64,000 bases of DNA from positions 992,001 through 1,056,000 of the forward strand of contig NZ_JBBVGT010000002.1 of NCBI RefSeq assembly GCF_042159835.1, given 5' to 3'. The notes under the pieces are model-generated. The model searched no databases and had not been told where the DNA came from. It saw nothing but the letters and a program-made list of their open reading frames with translations. Positions 41,320-50,014 of this stretch are shown here, in pieces. Made by a program: the position numbers and the translations under genes. The stretch comes from Albibacterium profundi (GTDB lineage: Bacteria > Bacteroidota > Bacteroidia > Sphingobacteriales > Sphingobacteriaceae). How positions within the stretch are numbered: position 1 is the stretch's first letter; every line of letters begins with the position of its first letter.

Positions 41320-42462
41320 ATGCGATTCAGCGAGATAGCCGGTCAAGCGACCTTAAAAAAACAACTGATACAGACGGTTAAAGAAAATCGGGTAAGTCAT
41401 GCTCAATTGTTTTTAGGCCCAACAGGTTATGGTAGTTTAGCTTTGGCACATGCCTATGCCCAATACATCAATTGTGAGAATAAACAAGAGGATGATAGTT
41501 GTGGTGAATGTCCGTCCTGTCGAAAATACAGCAAACTGATTCATCCGGATCTCGACTTTTCATATCCTTTTTTTGCAAAAAAATCAGACGAGACGACAGT
41601 TAACTATTTGGAGCAATGGCGTTCTGCATTTTTAAAAAACCCTTATCTGAGTCTTGATACATGGCGGCATGCAGTAGGTGAAGAGAAAAAACAAGCCAAT
41701 ATTAATATCGCCGAATGTCATCGGATCATTAAGAAGTTAAGTCTGAAAAGTTTTGAAGGTGGGTACAAGGTATTAATCATGTGGCTCCCAGAATATCTGG
41801 ACAAACAAGGGAATGCACTTTTAAAGCTTATCGAAGAGCCACCTGCAAAGACACTTTTTTTGCTGGTAAGCGAGAACCAGGACCAAATATTAACCACCAT
41901 CCTGTCGCGGACACAACTAGTTAAGGTTAACCGATTAAAGGACGCTGAAATAACCGACTATCTAATGCAGGAAAAAGGCTTAGAGAAAGAACGCGCTGAG
42001 CAAATTGCCTACCTTAGCGAAGGCAATATTCAGCGAATTCAAGGTTTGATTGGCGAAGAAACAAGCAACCATTTCGAGTTACTTCGGAGTTGGATGAATG
42101 TTTGTGCACGTGAAAAAGGTTTGGACATTATTGCTTTTGTTGAAGGAACTTTAGCTAAATTGGGCCGTGAGAACCAGAAGAGTTTTCTGCTGTATGCAAT
42201 TAACATGATGCGCGAATCGCTTTTGCTCAAAGAGGGCTTGGCGGAATTGGTTACGCTTCCGGAGCTAGAGAACAGCTTTGCAGAGAAGTTTAGCTCCATG
42301 TACAAGCATGAGCAAATTGAAGCTGTTATCAATGAGTTTGAGAAAGCTAGCTATCATATTGAACGGAATGCAAATCCGAAAATCTTATTTTTAGATGTAT
42401 CTTTGCAAATAGTATTAGTTTTAGAATATCAAACGCTCCCGAAAGGGACTCTATATATATAA
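41320..42462 (+). CDS. holB: DNA polymerase III subunit delta' (clamp-loader)
   Basis: 380-aa AAA+ family subunit of the clamp loader that opens and loads the beta clamp. FSEIAGQATLKKQLIQTVKENRVSHAQLFLGPTGYGS shows a P-loop-like segment without the Lys-Thr of a true Walker A, which is normal for delta'. ENKQEDDSCGECPSCRKYSKLIHPDL is the zinc cluster. KLIEEPPAKTLFLLVSENQDQILTTILSRTQLVKV contains the sensor 1/SRC arginine-finger segment (SRT here). The C-terminal third is helical. It starts a plus-strand run of holB-ricT-gldH-L,D-transpeptidase genes with gaps of 4 nt or overlaps. Confidence 0.93.
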   Translation: MRFSEIAGQATLKKQLIQTVKENRVSHAQLFLGPTGYGSLALAHAYAQYINCENKQEDDSCGECPSCRKYSKLIHPDLDFSYPFFAKKSDETTVNYLEQWRSAFLKNPYLSLDTWRHAVGEEKKQANINIAECHRIIKKLSLKSFEGGYKVLIMWLPEYLDKQGNALLKLIEEPPAKTLFLLVSENQDQILTTILSRTQLVKVNRLKDAEITDYLMQEKGLEKERAEQIAYLSEGNIQRIQGLIGEETSNHFELLRSWMNVCAREKGLDIIAFVEGTLAKLGRENQKSFLLYAINMMRESLLLKEGLAELVTLPELENSFAEKFSSMYKHEQIEAVINEFEKASYHIERNANPKILFLDVSLQIVLVLEYQTLPKGTLYI

Positions 42463-42466
42463 AGAA

Positions 42467-43885
42467 ATGGGATGTAGTAGTTGTTCATCCGGAGGAGGTT
42501 GTACTCCGAAGGGCTGCCAAGGTAACGGTAGCTGCCCAACAAATGGGTGTAATAAATTAGATGTTTACGATTGGTTGGCCGACATGGACCTTCCTTCTAA
42601 CTATAAACCCTTCAACATCGTTGAAGTTCGATTCAAAGGATCAAGAAAAGAGTTTTTTATCAATAAGGACAATCTATACCTAGAGATGGGAGAGATTGTA
42701 GTGGTTGAGTCATCTACAGGTGGCTATGATGTGGGACATATTTCTCTGATGGGTGAGCTGGTAAGGCTACAACTAAAAAAGAATAAAGTACAGGAAGATG
42801 CTGTGAACAAAGTTATCTATCGGAAACCGACCCAAATCGATATAGACAAATATTTAGCCGCCAAAGACTTGGAATGGGAGACGATGCATAGGGCTCGCAC
42901 GTTGGCACTGGAGCTGGGGCTATCAATGAAGATTAGTGACGTAGATTATCAGGGAGATAAAACGAAAGCAACCTTTTATTATACTGCCGACGGTAGAGTT
43001 GATTTCCGCGAACTTATTAAAAGAATGGCTGAGGCTTTTCATATACGAATTGAAATGCGGCAGATTGGAATGCGCCAAGAGGCTAGTCGTCTCGGCGGAA
43101 TAGGTTCATGCGGGCGGGAGCTTTGCTGTTCTACTTGGCTGACCGACTTTAAAACGGTTTCAACCTCGGCTGCTCGTTATCAGAATCTCTCTTTAAATAC
43201 ATTGAAATTGGCCGGCCAGTGCGGTAAGTTAAAATGTTGTTTGAATTACGAGTTGGATACCTACATGGATGCCCTGAAAGACATCCCAAATGATATCAAC
43301 AAAATTGAAACGAAGCGGGGATTCGCTTTTCTGCAGAAAACGGATATCTTTAAAAAATTGATGTGGTTTAGCTATCAGGGAGATGACAGCTGGATTCCTT
43401 TACCGATTGATCGGGTAAAGGAAATTCAACAAGAGAATCTGCTTGGTAACAAACCAGAGGATATCAAAGATATGACGGCGGAGGTTGAGGTCAAGGAAAA
43501 GGAACGGACCTACGACTACGAAAACGTGGTTGGCCAAGACAGCTTGACTCGTTTGGATGACAACAAACCGAAGAAAAAAGGGAACCGTAAGAAAAACAGA
43601 AATCGCAAGCGCGGAGACAAACCGAAAGGTGCAGAAACAGCCCAGGCTGGCGAAAGTAAAAGTGATGCGGGAAACAGTGGACAAAGACCCGGAAAGCCTA
43701 AGTCGGGCGGCCCAAAAGCGAAGGAGGGTAAAGCTGAAAACCGCACGAAAGATAATCTGAATACGAGAAATACTGCTAGCAAGCCGAAAGACGGCACAGA
43801 GCGTCCAGATAATAGAAGAAAGAAACGCTATTCAAAGCCAAGACCTAAAGGGAATAGCAAACCCAATAATACAAATGAAGGCTAA
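42467..43885 (+). CDS. ricT: RicT/PSP1-family protein with Cys-rich N-terminus and long basic tail
   Basis: 472 residues. The first ~30 (MGCSSCSSGGGCTPKGCQG, then NGSCPTNGCNK) hold six Cys, a feature of Bacteroidota members. The PSP1 C-terminal domain (~120-270) has GIGSCGRELCCSTWLTDF and LAGQCGKLKCCLNYELDTY, whose cysteines bind the Fe-S clusters of the RicAFT-type complex; in Bacillus this complex supports RNase Y and mRNA processing. From ~340 on, the protein is a ~130-residue Lys/Arg/Gly/Pro-rich disordered tail (PKKKGNRKKNRNRKRGDKPK), likely RNA-binding. It overlaps gldH by 11 bp and follows holB by 4 nt. Confidence 0.92.
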   Translation: MGCSSCSSGGGCTPKGCQGNGSCPTNGCNKLDVYDWLADMDLPSNYKPFNIVEVRFKGSRKEFFINKDNLYLEMGEIVVVESSTGGYDVGHISLMGELVRLQLKKNKVQEDAVNKVIYRKPTQIDIDKYLAAKDLEWETMHRARTLALELGLSMKISDVDYQGDKTKATFYYTADGRVDFRELIKRMAEAFHIRIEMRQIGMRQEASRLGGIGSCGRELCCSTWLTDFKTVSTSAARYQNLSLNTLKLAGQCGKLKCCLNYELDTYMDALKDIPNDINKIETKRGFAFLQKTDIFKKLMWFSYQGDDSWIPLPIDRVKEIQQENLLGNKPEDIKDMTAEVEVKEKERTYDYENVVGQDSLTRLDDNKPKKKGNRKKNRNRKRGDKPKGAETAQAGESKSDAGNSGQRPGKPKSGGPKAKEGKAENRTKDNLNTRNTASKPKDGTERPDNRRKKRYSKPRPKGNSKPNNTNEG

Positions 43886-44345
43886 AAGCTGGTCGATTGT
43901 TGTTTTTATTATACTGAGTCTAGCGTCTTGTCGGAAGCAGTCTATATTAGATGAAAATGAGGCAATTCATGGACGTCGTTGGTTTCGGGAGCAGGAACCA
44001 GCCTTTAACGTTAAAATAGACAGTCCAACGACTGCTTACGATCTGTTTTTAAATATTCGCAACTCGGTCAATTTTCAGTTCTCAGATTTATTTTTAGAAA
44101 TAGAGCAACTAAATCCGGACAATAGTAAGGTCAACTATGTTGTCAAAATAAAAATGACAAACGGTGAAGGGCTCTGGATCGGAAAAGGCTCTGGAAATAT
44201 TTATTCCCAGCAAGTTAGGTTTCTAAGCGACTATCATTTCCCAGATTCAGGGATGTACACTTTTAAAGTGAAACAGAATATGCGTGCCAATCCTGTAGAG
44301 GGAATTCATGACGTAGGAATTCGTATTGCCGCGAGCGACTTCTAA
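43875..44345 (+). CDS. gldH: gliding-motility lipoprotein GldH
   Basis: 156 residues with lipobox at Cys19 (MKAKSWSIVVFIILSLASC). The body has the GldH pattern: YDLFLNIRNSVNFQFSDLFLEIEQ, KMTNGEGLWIGKGSGNIYSQQ and FPDSGMYTFKVKQNMRANPVEGIHDVGIRI. In Flavobacterium it is required for gliding, but it is widely kept in non-gliding Bacteroidota, next to the PSP1/ricT gene as here. Its start lies 11 nt inside the end of ricT, implying translational coupling. Whether this organism glides cannot be told from the window. Confidence 0.9.
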   Translation: MKAKSWSIVVFIILSLASCRKQSILDENEAIHGRRWFREQEPAFNVKIDSPTTAYDLFLNIRNSVNFQFSDLFLEIEQLNPDNSKVNYVVKIKMTNGEGLWIGKGSGNIYSQQVRFLSDYHFPDSGMYTFKVKQNMRANPVEGIHDVGIRIAASDF

Positions 44346-44376
44346 AAAATGGCAATGTTATTGTATTGAGGAGTGT

Positions 44377-45873
44377 ATGCTAAACTCAATAAAAAAGATA
44401 CTGCTACAAAAAAGACCTATAAACATTCTTTTCGGAATTTTATTTATTTCGATTTTGGTAGCCTCCTGTAACCGTGAGGCCACGATCGATCGGGTTCTTT
44501 CTAAAGAGACGAAAAATAAGATCTATAAAGATATCGAAGAACCGCGACTAGCGGAATCAATAAAAAATAGTATCGAATCAGAGGATTTTAAGAATAAAGC
44601 CGTACTGAATAGCTATTATCAAAAAAATGGCTATCAGGCATCGCTTATCATAAAATTTATGCCGGACGGCAAGCTCGCTATTCTAGCTGATCACTTATCT
44701 GCCGCCGCTGAACACGGCTTAGACGAGAATCATTTTGCTGCTAAAGAATACAGAGCTCAATATGACTTAGTTCATTCTAAAGATGGTGTCCAATCGCTCG
44801 ATGAGGCGTATCAACAGGTAGCAGCACTTGAGCTTGCGACAGCCAAAGCATTATTGGATTATAGTTCAACCCTCCAGTTTGGTGTGGTTAATCCCAATAA
44901 GATACTATCACGCTATTATATGGAAACGAAGCAGGCTGACTCCAACTTTATGATGGATATTTTAAGGAGTCAGGATCTGGCGACCCTCCTGGATAGTGTT
45001 CAGCCTAAATCTGCCAATTATATGCTCCTTCAAGAGGCCCTGAAAGCTGGTGGCGATCAAGATCGAAGCAAGACGATCAGAGTCAATTTAGAACGGGCAC
45101 GCTGGCAGCATGATATAGACAGTAGCAAACTGATCTACGTTAATATACCAGCTTTCCGTCTGGACATTTATAAAGACGGGAAAGTGGCAGGTAGCATGAA
45201 GACTGTGGTGGGCACCGGACGAAACAATGGAGATAATGCTTCCTTTTCCGATCAGAAAATTAAGGATGCTCCGCATTCTCATGAAACTCCGATACTGAGC
45301 AGTATGATCCATAGTGTTCAGGTGAATCCGGTATGGAACATCCCAGAAAGCATCGCTGGTAAAGAAATTTTGAAGCATGTCCAAGCAGACCGTTTTTACC
45401 TTTCCAACGCAGGTATTGACGTCATTCAGGATGGGCAAGTAATCGAGGATCCCGAAAATTTGGATTGGTCCTCTTATTCCGCCGGCAACCTACCTTTCCG
45501 TTTTAGACAAAGACCCGGAGACGAGAACGCCCTTGGAAAGATTAAATTCTTGTTTAAGAACAATAGTAGTGTTTATCTTCACGACACCCCGGCACAAGCT
45601 GCATTTGATCGAGATGTCAGAGCCTCCAGCCACGGCTGTGTTCGGGTTAAGGAACCCTTAGAATTAGCAAAAGCGCTGTTTGGCGCGGGAGATAAATTCG
45701 AAACTATAAAAGGCGACATGGAATCAGATGAGCAGAAAAGTGCTAGAAATATTGAGCTTTCGCCACAGATTCAGGTTGTTTTAGACTATGTTACTGCGGA
45801 AAACAGAGATGGTAAGTTAGTAATTCACCCTGATGTATATGGATTAGATCACGTTATATATCCGTATCTGTAG
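44377..45873 (+). CDS. L,D-transpeptidase, YcbB-like lipoprotein
   Basis: 498 residues from the ATG at 44377, preceded by GAGGAG as a good ribosome site; an upstream in-frame TTG at 44326 overlaps gldH and is rejected. N-terminal lipoprotein signal with Cys31 (ISILVASC). A scaffold region (~60-250, with LAILADHLSAAAEHGLDENHF of the YcbB type) precedes the YkuD catalytic domain (~250-430): VNIPAFRLDIYKDGKVAGSMK, TPILSSMIHSVQVNPVWNIPESI, and the active-site stretch SVYLHDTPAQ ... ASSHGCVRVKEP with catalytic Cys. It forms 3-3 cross-links or attaches proteins to peptidoglycan. Last gene of the plus-strand run beginning with holB. Confidence 0.93.
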   Translation: MLNSIKKILLQKRPINILFGILFISILVASCNREATIDRVLSKETKNKIYKDIEEPRLAESIKNSIESEDFKNKAVLNSYYQKNGYQASLIIKFMPDGKLAILADHLSAAAEHGLDENHFAAKEYRAQYDLVHSKDGVQSLDEAYQQVAALELATAKALLDYSSTLQFGVVNPNKILSRYYMETKQADSNFMMDILRSQDLATLLDSVQPKSANYMLLQEALKAGGDQDRSKTIRVNLERARWQHDIDSSKLIYVNIPAFRLDIYKDGKVAGSMKTVVGTGRNNGDNASFSDQKIKDAPHSHETPILSSMIHSVQVNPVWNIPESIAGKEILKHVQADRFYLSNAGIDVIQDGQVIEDPENLDWSSYSAGNLPFRFRQRPGDENALGKIKFLFKNNSSVYLHDTPAQAAFDRDVRASSHGCVRVKEPLELAKALFGAGDKFETIKGDMESDEQKSARNIELSPQIQVVLDYVTAENRDGKLVIHPDVYGLDHVIYPYL

Positions 45874-45919
45874 TACTATTCTCTCGTGGCCAGATAGAAG
45901 TGGGCAACCTTCGTTTTGT

Positions 45920-46723
45920 TTATAGCCCCGAATATTGTATTTCGTCTAGACCTTCGGATGCTAGAAGAGTTCTTCCTGCTTTTTCACTATCCAAGTAAAC
46001 AGATTGATACTGAGGTGAATCTCCGTGAATGTACAACACGGTTTTATTCTTAACCAAATCAATAATTTCATCAGTTAATTCAAGTGGTACCGCTGGGCAG
46101 CCATGACTCAAACCCAATCTGTTAAGGCTATTAATGGCCGATTGACTAACATAGGATGCCCCGTGCATAACGATGGCCCTGCTTCGGGCGTTGTCATTGA
46201 AGCCCGAGTCCATTCCATCCAGACGTAAAGAACGACCGTGCTTCCCATAGTAGACCTCGCCAGTTAGGTAGAAACCTAAGCTGCTCTGATGGGAATTGTT
46301 AATATTAGAAAAACTAGTCGCCATATCTCCGCCACTACCACGACCATGAGATACCCATGTGTTTAGCAGAAGACTGGAATTAGTCAAATCGACAATCCAT
46401 AGACGCTTCTTCTTACTAGACTGACTAAAATCAGCAATCGATATAATATGTGAAGTAGACGACGAGTTACGATTTTCTTGGAGGTTCAAGTACCCTGTAT
46501 ACGCTCTTTCGAAAACATCGAAGCGAAGGCCACTTGAGGCCAAATCAGCATCCTGGTAGATTGTAGAAGCTTGTTGTTCTAAAATCATCTCTGGAGCTAA
46601 AACTAAATTTTCTTCTTCTTTGGGGTCAACATTAACAGGGTTTACCGGAACCCAGCTAAGAGTAACCATAGCGATAATAGCTAAAACTACTACAGGAAAT
46701 GTCGACAACTTTAATCTTTTCAT
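45920..46723 (-). CDS. murein L,D-transpeptidase catalytic-domain protein (YkuD_2)
   Basis: 267 residues; signal peptide/anchor MKRLKLSTFPVVVLAIIAMVTL. The catalytic domain (~85-245) starts IISIADFSQSSKKKRLWIVDL and contains WVSHGRGSGGDMATSFSN, SLRLDGMDSGFNDNARSRAIVMHGASYV and LGLSHGCPAVPLE, i.e. the His then Ser-His-Gly-Cys of the YkuD_2 family. Unlike the plus-strand neighbour it lacks a scaffold domain and the SHGCVR variant, so the two are distant relatives rather than a recent duplication. Convergent with the YcbB-like gene; 46 nt between stops, where I see no strong terminator. Confidence 0.9.
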   Translation of the reverse strand: MKRLKLSTFPVVVLAIIAMVTLSWVPVNPVNVDPKEEENLVLAPEMILEQQASTIYQDADLASSGLRFDVFERAYTGYLNLQENRNSSSTSHIISIADFSQSSKKKRLWIVDLTNSSLLLNTWVSHGRGSGGDMATSFSNINNSHQSSLGFYLTGEVYYGKHGRSLRLDGMDSGFNDNARSRAIVMHGASYVSQSAINSLNRLGLSHGCPAVPLELTDEIIDLVKNKTVLYIHGDSPQYQSVYLDSEKAGRTLLASEGLDEIQYSGL

Positions 46724-46905
46724 AATTCATTCCTCTCGATCCAATACAAAGATAAAGAAAATAACAGGAGCATAACAAACATTTTTATAACTAATAGGCA
46801 ATTTCATATATAAATAGGAAACAAAATAACGCTTAAATGACATAAAGTTCTTTTTGATGCTTATGCAGATTCCATATAAAATCTTTAACTTTAGACAAAA
46901 AACCT

Positions 46906-47325
46906 ATGTCAAAAGATTTTAACAGACCGATTCGCGTTTTAGTTGCCAAGGTTGGTTTAGATGGTCATGATAGGGGAGCAAAAGTTATTGCGACTATGCT
47001 ACGTGATGCTGGAATGGAAGTGATTTACACAGGTTTACGTCAAACCGCAGAAATGGTGGTAAACACAGCTTTACAGGAAGATGTTGATGCAATAGGTGTA
47101 TCGATATTATCTGGTGCCCACATGACCGTTTTCCCTAAGATCATACAACTGATGCGTGAAAAGGGAGTTGACAATGTACTCCTTACCGGTGGAGGGATTA
47201 TTCCCAAAGATGATATGATCGCTTTACAAAATTTAGGAGTTGGCAAACTATTTGCCGCTGGATCTACATTGGGCGATATCGCCGACTATATAAAGGAATG
47301 GGTGGTAGAGAATAGAAATTATTAA
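46906..47325 (+). CDS. stand-alone cobalamin (B12)-binding domain, methylmalonyl-CoA mutase C-terminal type
   Basis: 139-aa protein made only of a Rossmann-like B12-binding domain. The signature VLVAKVGLDGHDRGAKVIA has Asp-X-His-X-X-Gly, whose His coordinates cobalt base-off; IGVSILSGAHMTVFP and VLLTGGGIIPKDDMIALQNLGVGKLFAAGST complete the fold. In most bacteria this domain is fused to a mutase large subunit or paired with it in an operon; no catalytic subunit lies in the window. It precedes the enoyl-CoA hydratase gene by 20 nt, so a shared link to acyl-CoA metabolism is likely but unproven. Confidence 0.93.
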   Translation: MSKDFNRPIRVLVAKVGLDGHDRGAKVIATMLRDAGMEVIYTGLRQTAEMVVNTALQEDVDAIGVSILSGAHMTVFPKIIQLMREKGVDNVLLTGGGIIPKDDMIALQNLGVGKLFAAGSTLGDIADYIKEWVVENRNY

Positions 47326-47345
47326 CAGTATATCAAGCGAAAATC

Positions 47346-48134
47346 ATGATGGGAACCGACTATGAAAACCTTGCAATATCATTAGAGGAATCGATATGTT
47401 TGATTTCAATAGACCGAGAAAAAAAATTGAACGCCCTGAATAAGGCAACCCTCAACGAACTCCATCAGGCTGTAACCTCGGCTCTGCGAGATGAAAGCAT
47501 ATCTTCGATTATCATCACCGGAAAAGGAAGCAAAGCATTTGTGGCCGGAGCTGATATATCTGAGTTTTCTAATTACAATGCTGAAGAAGGGAAAGAATTA
47601 GCTGCTGAAGCGCAAACAAAGGTATTTGACGTTATACATCACGCTGGGAAACCAATTATCGCAGTTATTAATGGTTTCGCTCTCGGAGGAGGTTTCGAAC
47701 TTGCGCTTGCGTGTCATATGCGGATTGCCAGCACATCGGCTAAGTTCGGTTTTCCAGAAGTTTCCTTAGGATTGATACCGGGTTATGGAGGCACTCAAAG
47801 GCTCACGCAGATCGTCGGCAGAGGTTTAGCTTTCGAACTTATTTTAACGGGTGAGATGATAACTGCAGAACGCGCGTACTCATTGGGGCTTGTTAACTAT
47901 ATTACCTCTCCGGAAGAGGCGATCGACAAGGCAAAGGAAATACTTGAGATCATAGGATCCCGATCTCCACAGGCGCTTGCTGCCGCTATTAAAGCAGTGA
48001 ACGCTTCTCAACAAGCTTCTGGGTACGAGGTGGAGATCGATGAGTTTTCTAAGCGTTTTGGGACAGCAGAGTTCCGAGAGGGTGTAGCTGCATTTATCGA
48101 GAAGAGAAAACCTAATTTTAAGAAGAAACCTTAG
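47346..48134 (+). CDS. enoyl-CoA hydratase/isomerase (crotonase family)
   Basis: 262 residues (ATG at 47346, with a second ATG directly after). Crotonase fold; oxyanion-hole segments AFVAGADISEFSN and NGFALGGGFELALACHMRIAS, with both catalytic glutamates of hydratases in place: Glu in GGGFELAL and Glu in FPEVSLGLIPGYGGTQRLTQIVG. TGEMITAERAYSLGLVNYI and PQALAAAIKAVNA are the usual later parts. It probably hydrates trans-2-enoyl-CoA in fatty acid or amino acid degradation. Lies between the B12 domain and the AI-2E transporter (11-nt gap). Confidence 0.92.
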   Translation: MMGTDYENLAISLEESICLISIDREKKLNALNKATLNELHQAVTSALRDESISSIIITGKGSKAFVAGADISEFSNYNAEEGKELAAEAQTKVFDVIHHAGKPIIAVINGFALGGGFELALACHMRIASTSAKFGFPEVSLGLIPGYGGTQRLTQIVGRGLAFELILTGEMITAERAYSLGLVNYITSPEEAIDKAKEILEIIGSRSPQALAAAIKAVNASQQASGYEVEIDEFSKRFGTAEFREGVAAFIEKRKPNFKKKP

Positions 48135-48145
48135 CGAGATAACGG

Positions 48146-49216
48146 ATGCCGATACCATTGTATAATTCCAAAGAGCGAAACCTGTTAACCTTAGGCATCC
48201 TAGTCATCTTAGGTGCTTTTATTGTCTATTCAATACGTGGAATTTTTGGGGCCTTGTTAGGTACGATGGTCATGTATACCATATTTCGCCCCGTTCTCTT
48301 GCATTTGGTTCTAAAATGGAAATGGAAAAGAAGCATTGCCGCGATATTTATAATTCTTTTCTCCTTTTTGGTAATCGTGGTCCCCATACTAGGTGTGAGC
48401 TCGATGGTTATTTCTAAGGTTGGCAAACTACAGGAAAACACACAATGGATACAGGAGACGATTAATAAAGTAAATGAGTTTGCTGGCGACAAACTTGGGC
48501 AGCCGGATTTAATGGCCGACGGGCTACGTAACATTATTAATTCTGCTGGCAGCATATTCACCTCGCTCTTGAGTGGTGCGGCAGACTTGGTATTGAGCCT
48601 GTCGGTGATGTATTTTTTGCTGTACTTTGTTCTGGTTGAATACAAGCAGTTCGAAGCGGGACTTCTCCGCTATTCACCATTTCGGCAAGAGAACGCGCTT
48701 CGTTTTGGTCGTGAACTCAGAAATATCACGTATTCAAATGTATTGGGGCAAGGCTTTATTGCTATGCTACAAGGCGCCTTAGTAACCCTCGGTTATGTGA
48801 TATTTAACTTCGACGATCCGCTTTTTTGGGGGATTATTTGCGCTATTCTTTCATTTATTCCCGTATTAGGCGCTCCGATGGTCTTTGTACCAGCGAGTCT
48901 TGTGGCAATCGCTCAGGGAAATAACTTTGACGGGATAGGTATGTTGCTGTTTGGTTTTATCATTATTACCAATATTGATAATGTTTTAAGGTTGATTATA
49001 GCAAAGCGAGTAGGAGATATCCACCCTATCATAACCATCATTGGCGTCATCATCGGTATACCGCTCTTCGGTTTAATGGGTCTGGTATATGGCCCTTTAC
49101 TACTTTCCTATTTTCTAATTACGGTCCGAATTTACGAGACGAACAAAATTGCAGAAAAACGGTTAGATCGACTTCAAAAGGAAGGTATGATAAACAAAGA
49201 AGAACGAATAGAATAA
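48146..49216 (+). CDS. AI-2E family transporter, copy 2
   Basis: 356-aa polytopic membrane protein, paralogue of the one at 6446-7534. Starts MPIPLYNSKERNLLTLGILV with the first helix pair at ~15-60, a soluble helical region at ~85-130 (KLQENTQWIQETINKVNEF), and the later helices with FIPVLGAPMVFVPASLVAIAQG, IITNIDNVLRLIIAKRVGDI and FGLMGLVYGPLLLSYF. These match the UPF0118/AI-2E family. Substrate not determinable. It follows the enoyl-CoA hydratase gene by 11 nt, so transcription is likely shared; the hairpin after it ends the unit. Confidence 0.9.
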   Translation: MPIPLYNSKERNLLTLGILVILGAFIVYSIRGIFGALLGTMVMYTIFRPVLLHLVLKWKWKRSIAAIFIILFSFLVIVVPILGVSSMVISKVGKLQENTQWIQETINKVNEFAGDKLGQPDLMADGLRNIINSAGSIFTSLLSGAADLVLSLSVMYFLLYFVLVEYKQFEAGLLRYSPFRQENALRFGRELRNITYSNVLGQGFIAMLQGALVTLGYVIFNFDDPLFWGIICAILSFIPVLGAPMVFVPASLVAIAQGNNFDGIGMLLFGFIIITNIDNVLRLIIAKRVGDIHPIITIIGVIIGIPLFGLMGLVYGPLLLSYFLITVRIYETNKIAEKRLDRLQKEGMINKEERIE

Positions 49217-49252
49217 GAAAAGGCGATGGGCAATGCTCATCGGCTTTTCTTA
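49217..49252. terminator. bidirectional terminator between AI-2E and beta-barrel genes
   Basis: GATGGGC pairs with GCTCATC (one G-U) around a 3-nt loop near 49226-49246; flanking GGC/GGC adds partial pairing, with A-rich sequence on one side and TTTTCTTA on the other. It can serve both convergent genes. Confidence 0.6.
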
Positions 49253-49284
49253 TCAACGACTCATATCAATGAGATTTTTTAAGG

Positions 49285-49863
49285 TTAAAATAGTCTGTAA
49301 CCTACGCTCAGCGTCCAAAGCTTAAGTTTTCCATTGTCGTCATCGTCGTTGTCATAGACGTCGCTTAATCCGTGTTCGTAACGCAAGTCAGCTCTAAATT
49401 TCATAATATCAACGCCGACACCTCCGGTTAATGCAAATGTTTGGTTCTTATATTCATCAAATTTCGTAACCTGACTAATATTTTCGCCGAAGGTATTCTC
49501 TTCATCCAAAACAAATGATACTACTGGCCCCACCTGAACGCGTCCAGCTATAGGACCTAAACCGATGCGTGTACCTAGTAATAGAGGTAAATCAAGCGTA
49601 CTGAATTTCGATGTTCCTTCTTCCCCTTCCGATCCTTTGCTTGTAAAGTATAGCTCGGGTTGAAAATGGAATCCAGCTCCTCCTACACGGGCCCAAACAC
49701 CGCCGAGGAGCCCTGTCCGCGTTTTGGTGTCTAACGAGATATCGTTAAGATTAGAAAAGTTTGCTCCTGCCTTCAATCCAAATTGGATAGAGGGTAGAAT
49801 CTGTGCGGAAGCAATCATTGTCGTTCCGACTAATAAAATAAGGCTGAGAAAAAGTTTTTTCAT
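49285..49863 (-). CDS. porin-family outer-membrane beta-barrel protein
   Basis: 192 residues; signal peptide MKKLFLSLILLVGTTMIASAQ. The rest is an eight-strand-type barrel of the outer-membrane beta-barrel family (PF13568-like): IQFGLKAGANFSNLNDISL, RTGLLGGVWARVGG, GFHFQPELYFTSKGSEG, LPLLLGTRIGLGPIAGRVQVGPVVSFVL, FALTGGVGVDIMKFRADLRYEHGL and the terminal strand LWTLSVGYRLF, ending in Phe as expected for outer-membrane insertion. Function unknown; such proteins are numerous in Bacteroidota. Monocistronic by its position. Confidence 0.88.
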   Translation of the reverse strand: MKKLFLSLILLVGTTMIASAQILPSIQFGLKAGANFSNLNDISLDTKTRTGLLGGVWARVGGAGFHFQPELYFTSKGSEGEEGTSKFSTLDLPLLLGTRIGLGPIAGRVQVGPVVSFVLDEENTFGENISQVTKFDEYKNQTFALTGGVGVDIMKFRADLRYEHGLSDVYDNDDDDNGKLKLWTLSVGYRLF

Positions 49864-49964
49864 GATTGATGATTTTTGTTTTTAATCTCTAACAAGCAGC
49901 AAATTTCGAGCCTAAAAGTCTTTTTTGCAGTTTTTAACTAAATCTATCCTCCTGCGGTGGACTC

Positions 49965-49995
49965 TTGACTTCCATTGGCTTTTTACCTACTTTTG
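49965..49995 (+). promoter_or_regulatory. promoter: -33 TTG and -7 TACTTTTG
   Basis: TTG at 49965-49967 and TACTTTTG at 49988-49995 with a 20-bp spacer match the Bacteroidota consensus. The -7 box ends 19 nt before the ATG at 50015. Confidence 0.65.
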
Positions 49996-50014
49996 CTTAA
50001 ACATATCGTATAAC

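Noticed and set aside
41320..42462. Broken Walker A in HolB as a sign of decay
   Set aside because: Delta' subunits normally lack ATPase residues, and the zinc cluster and remaining parts are intact.
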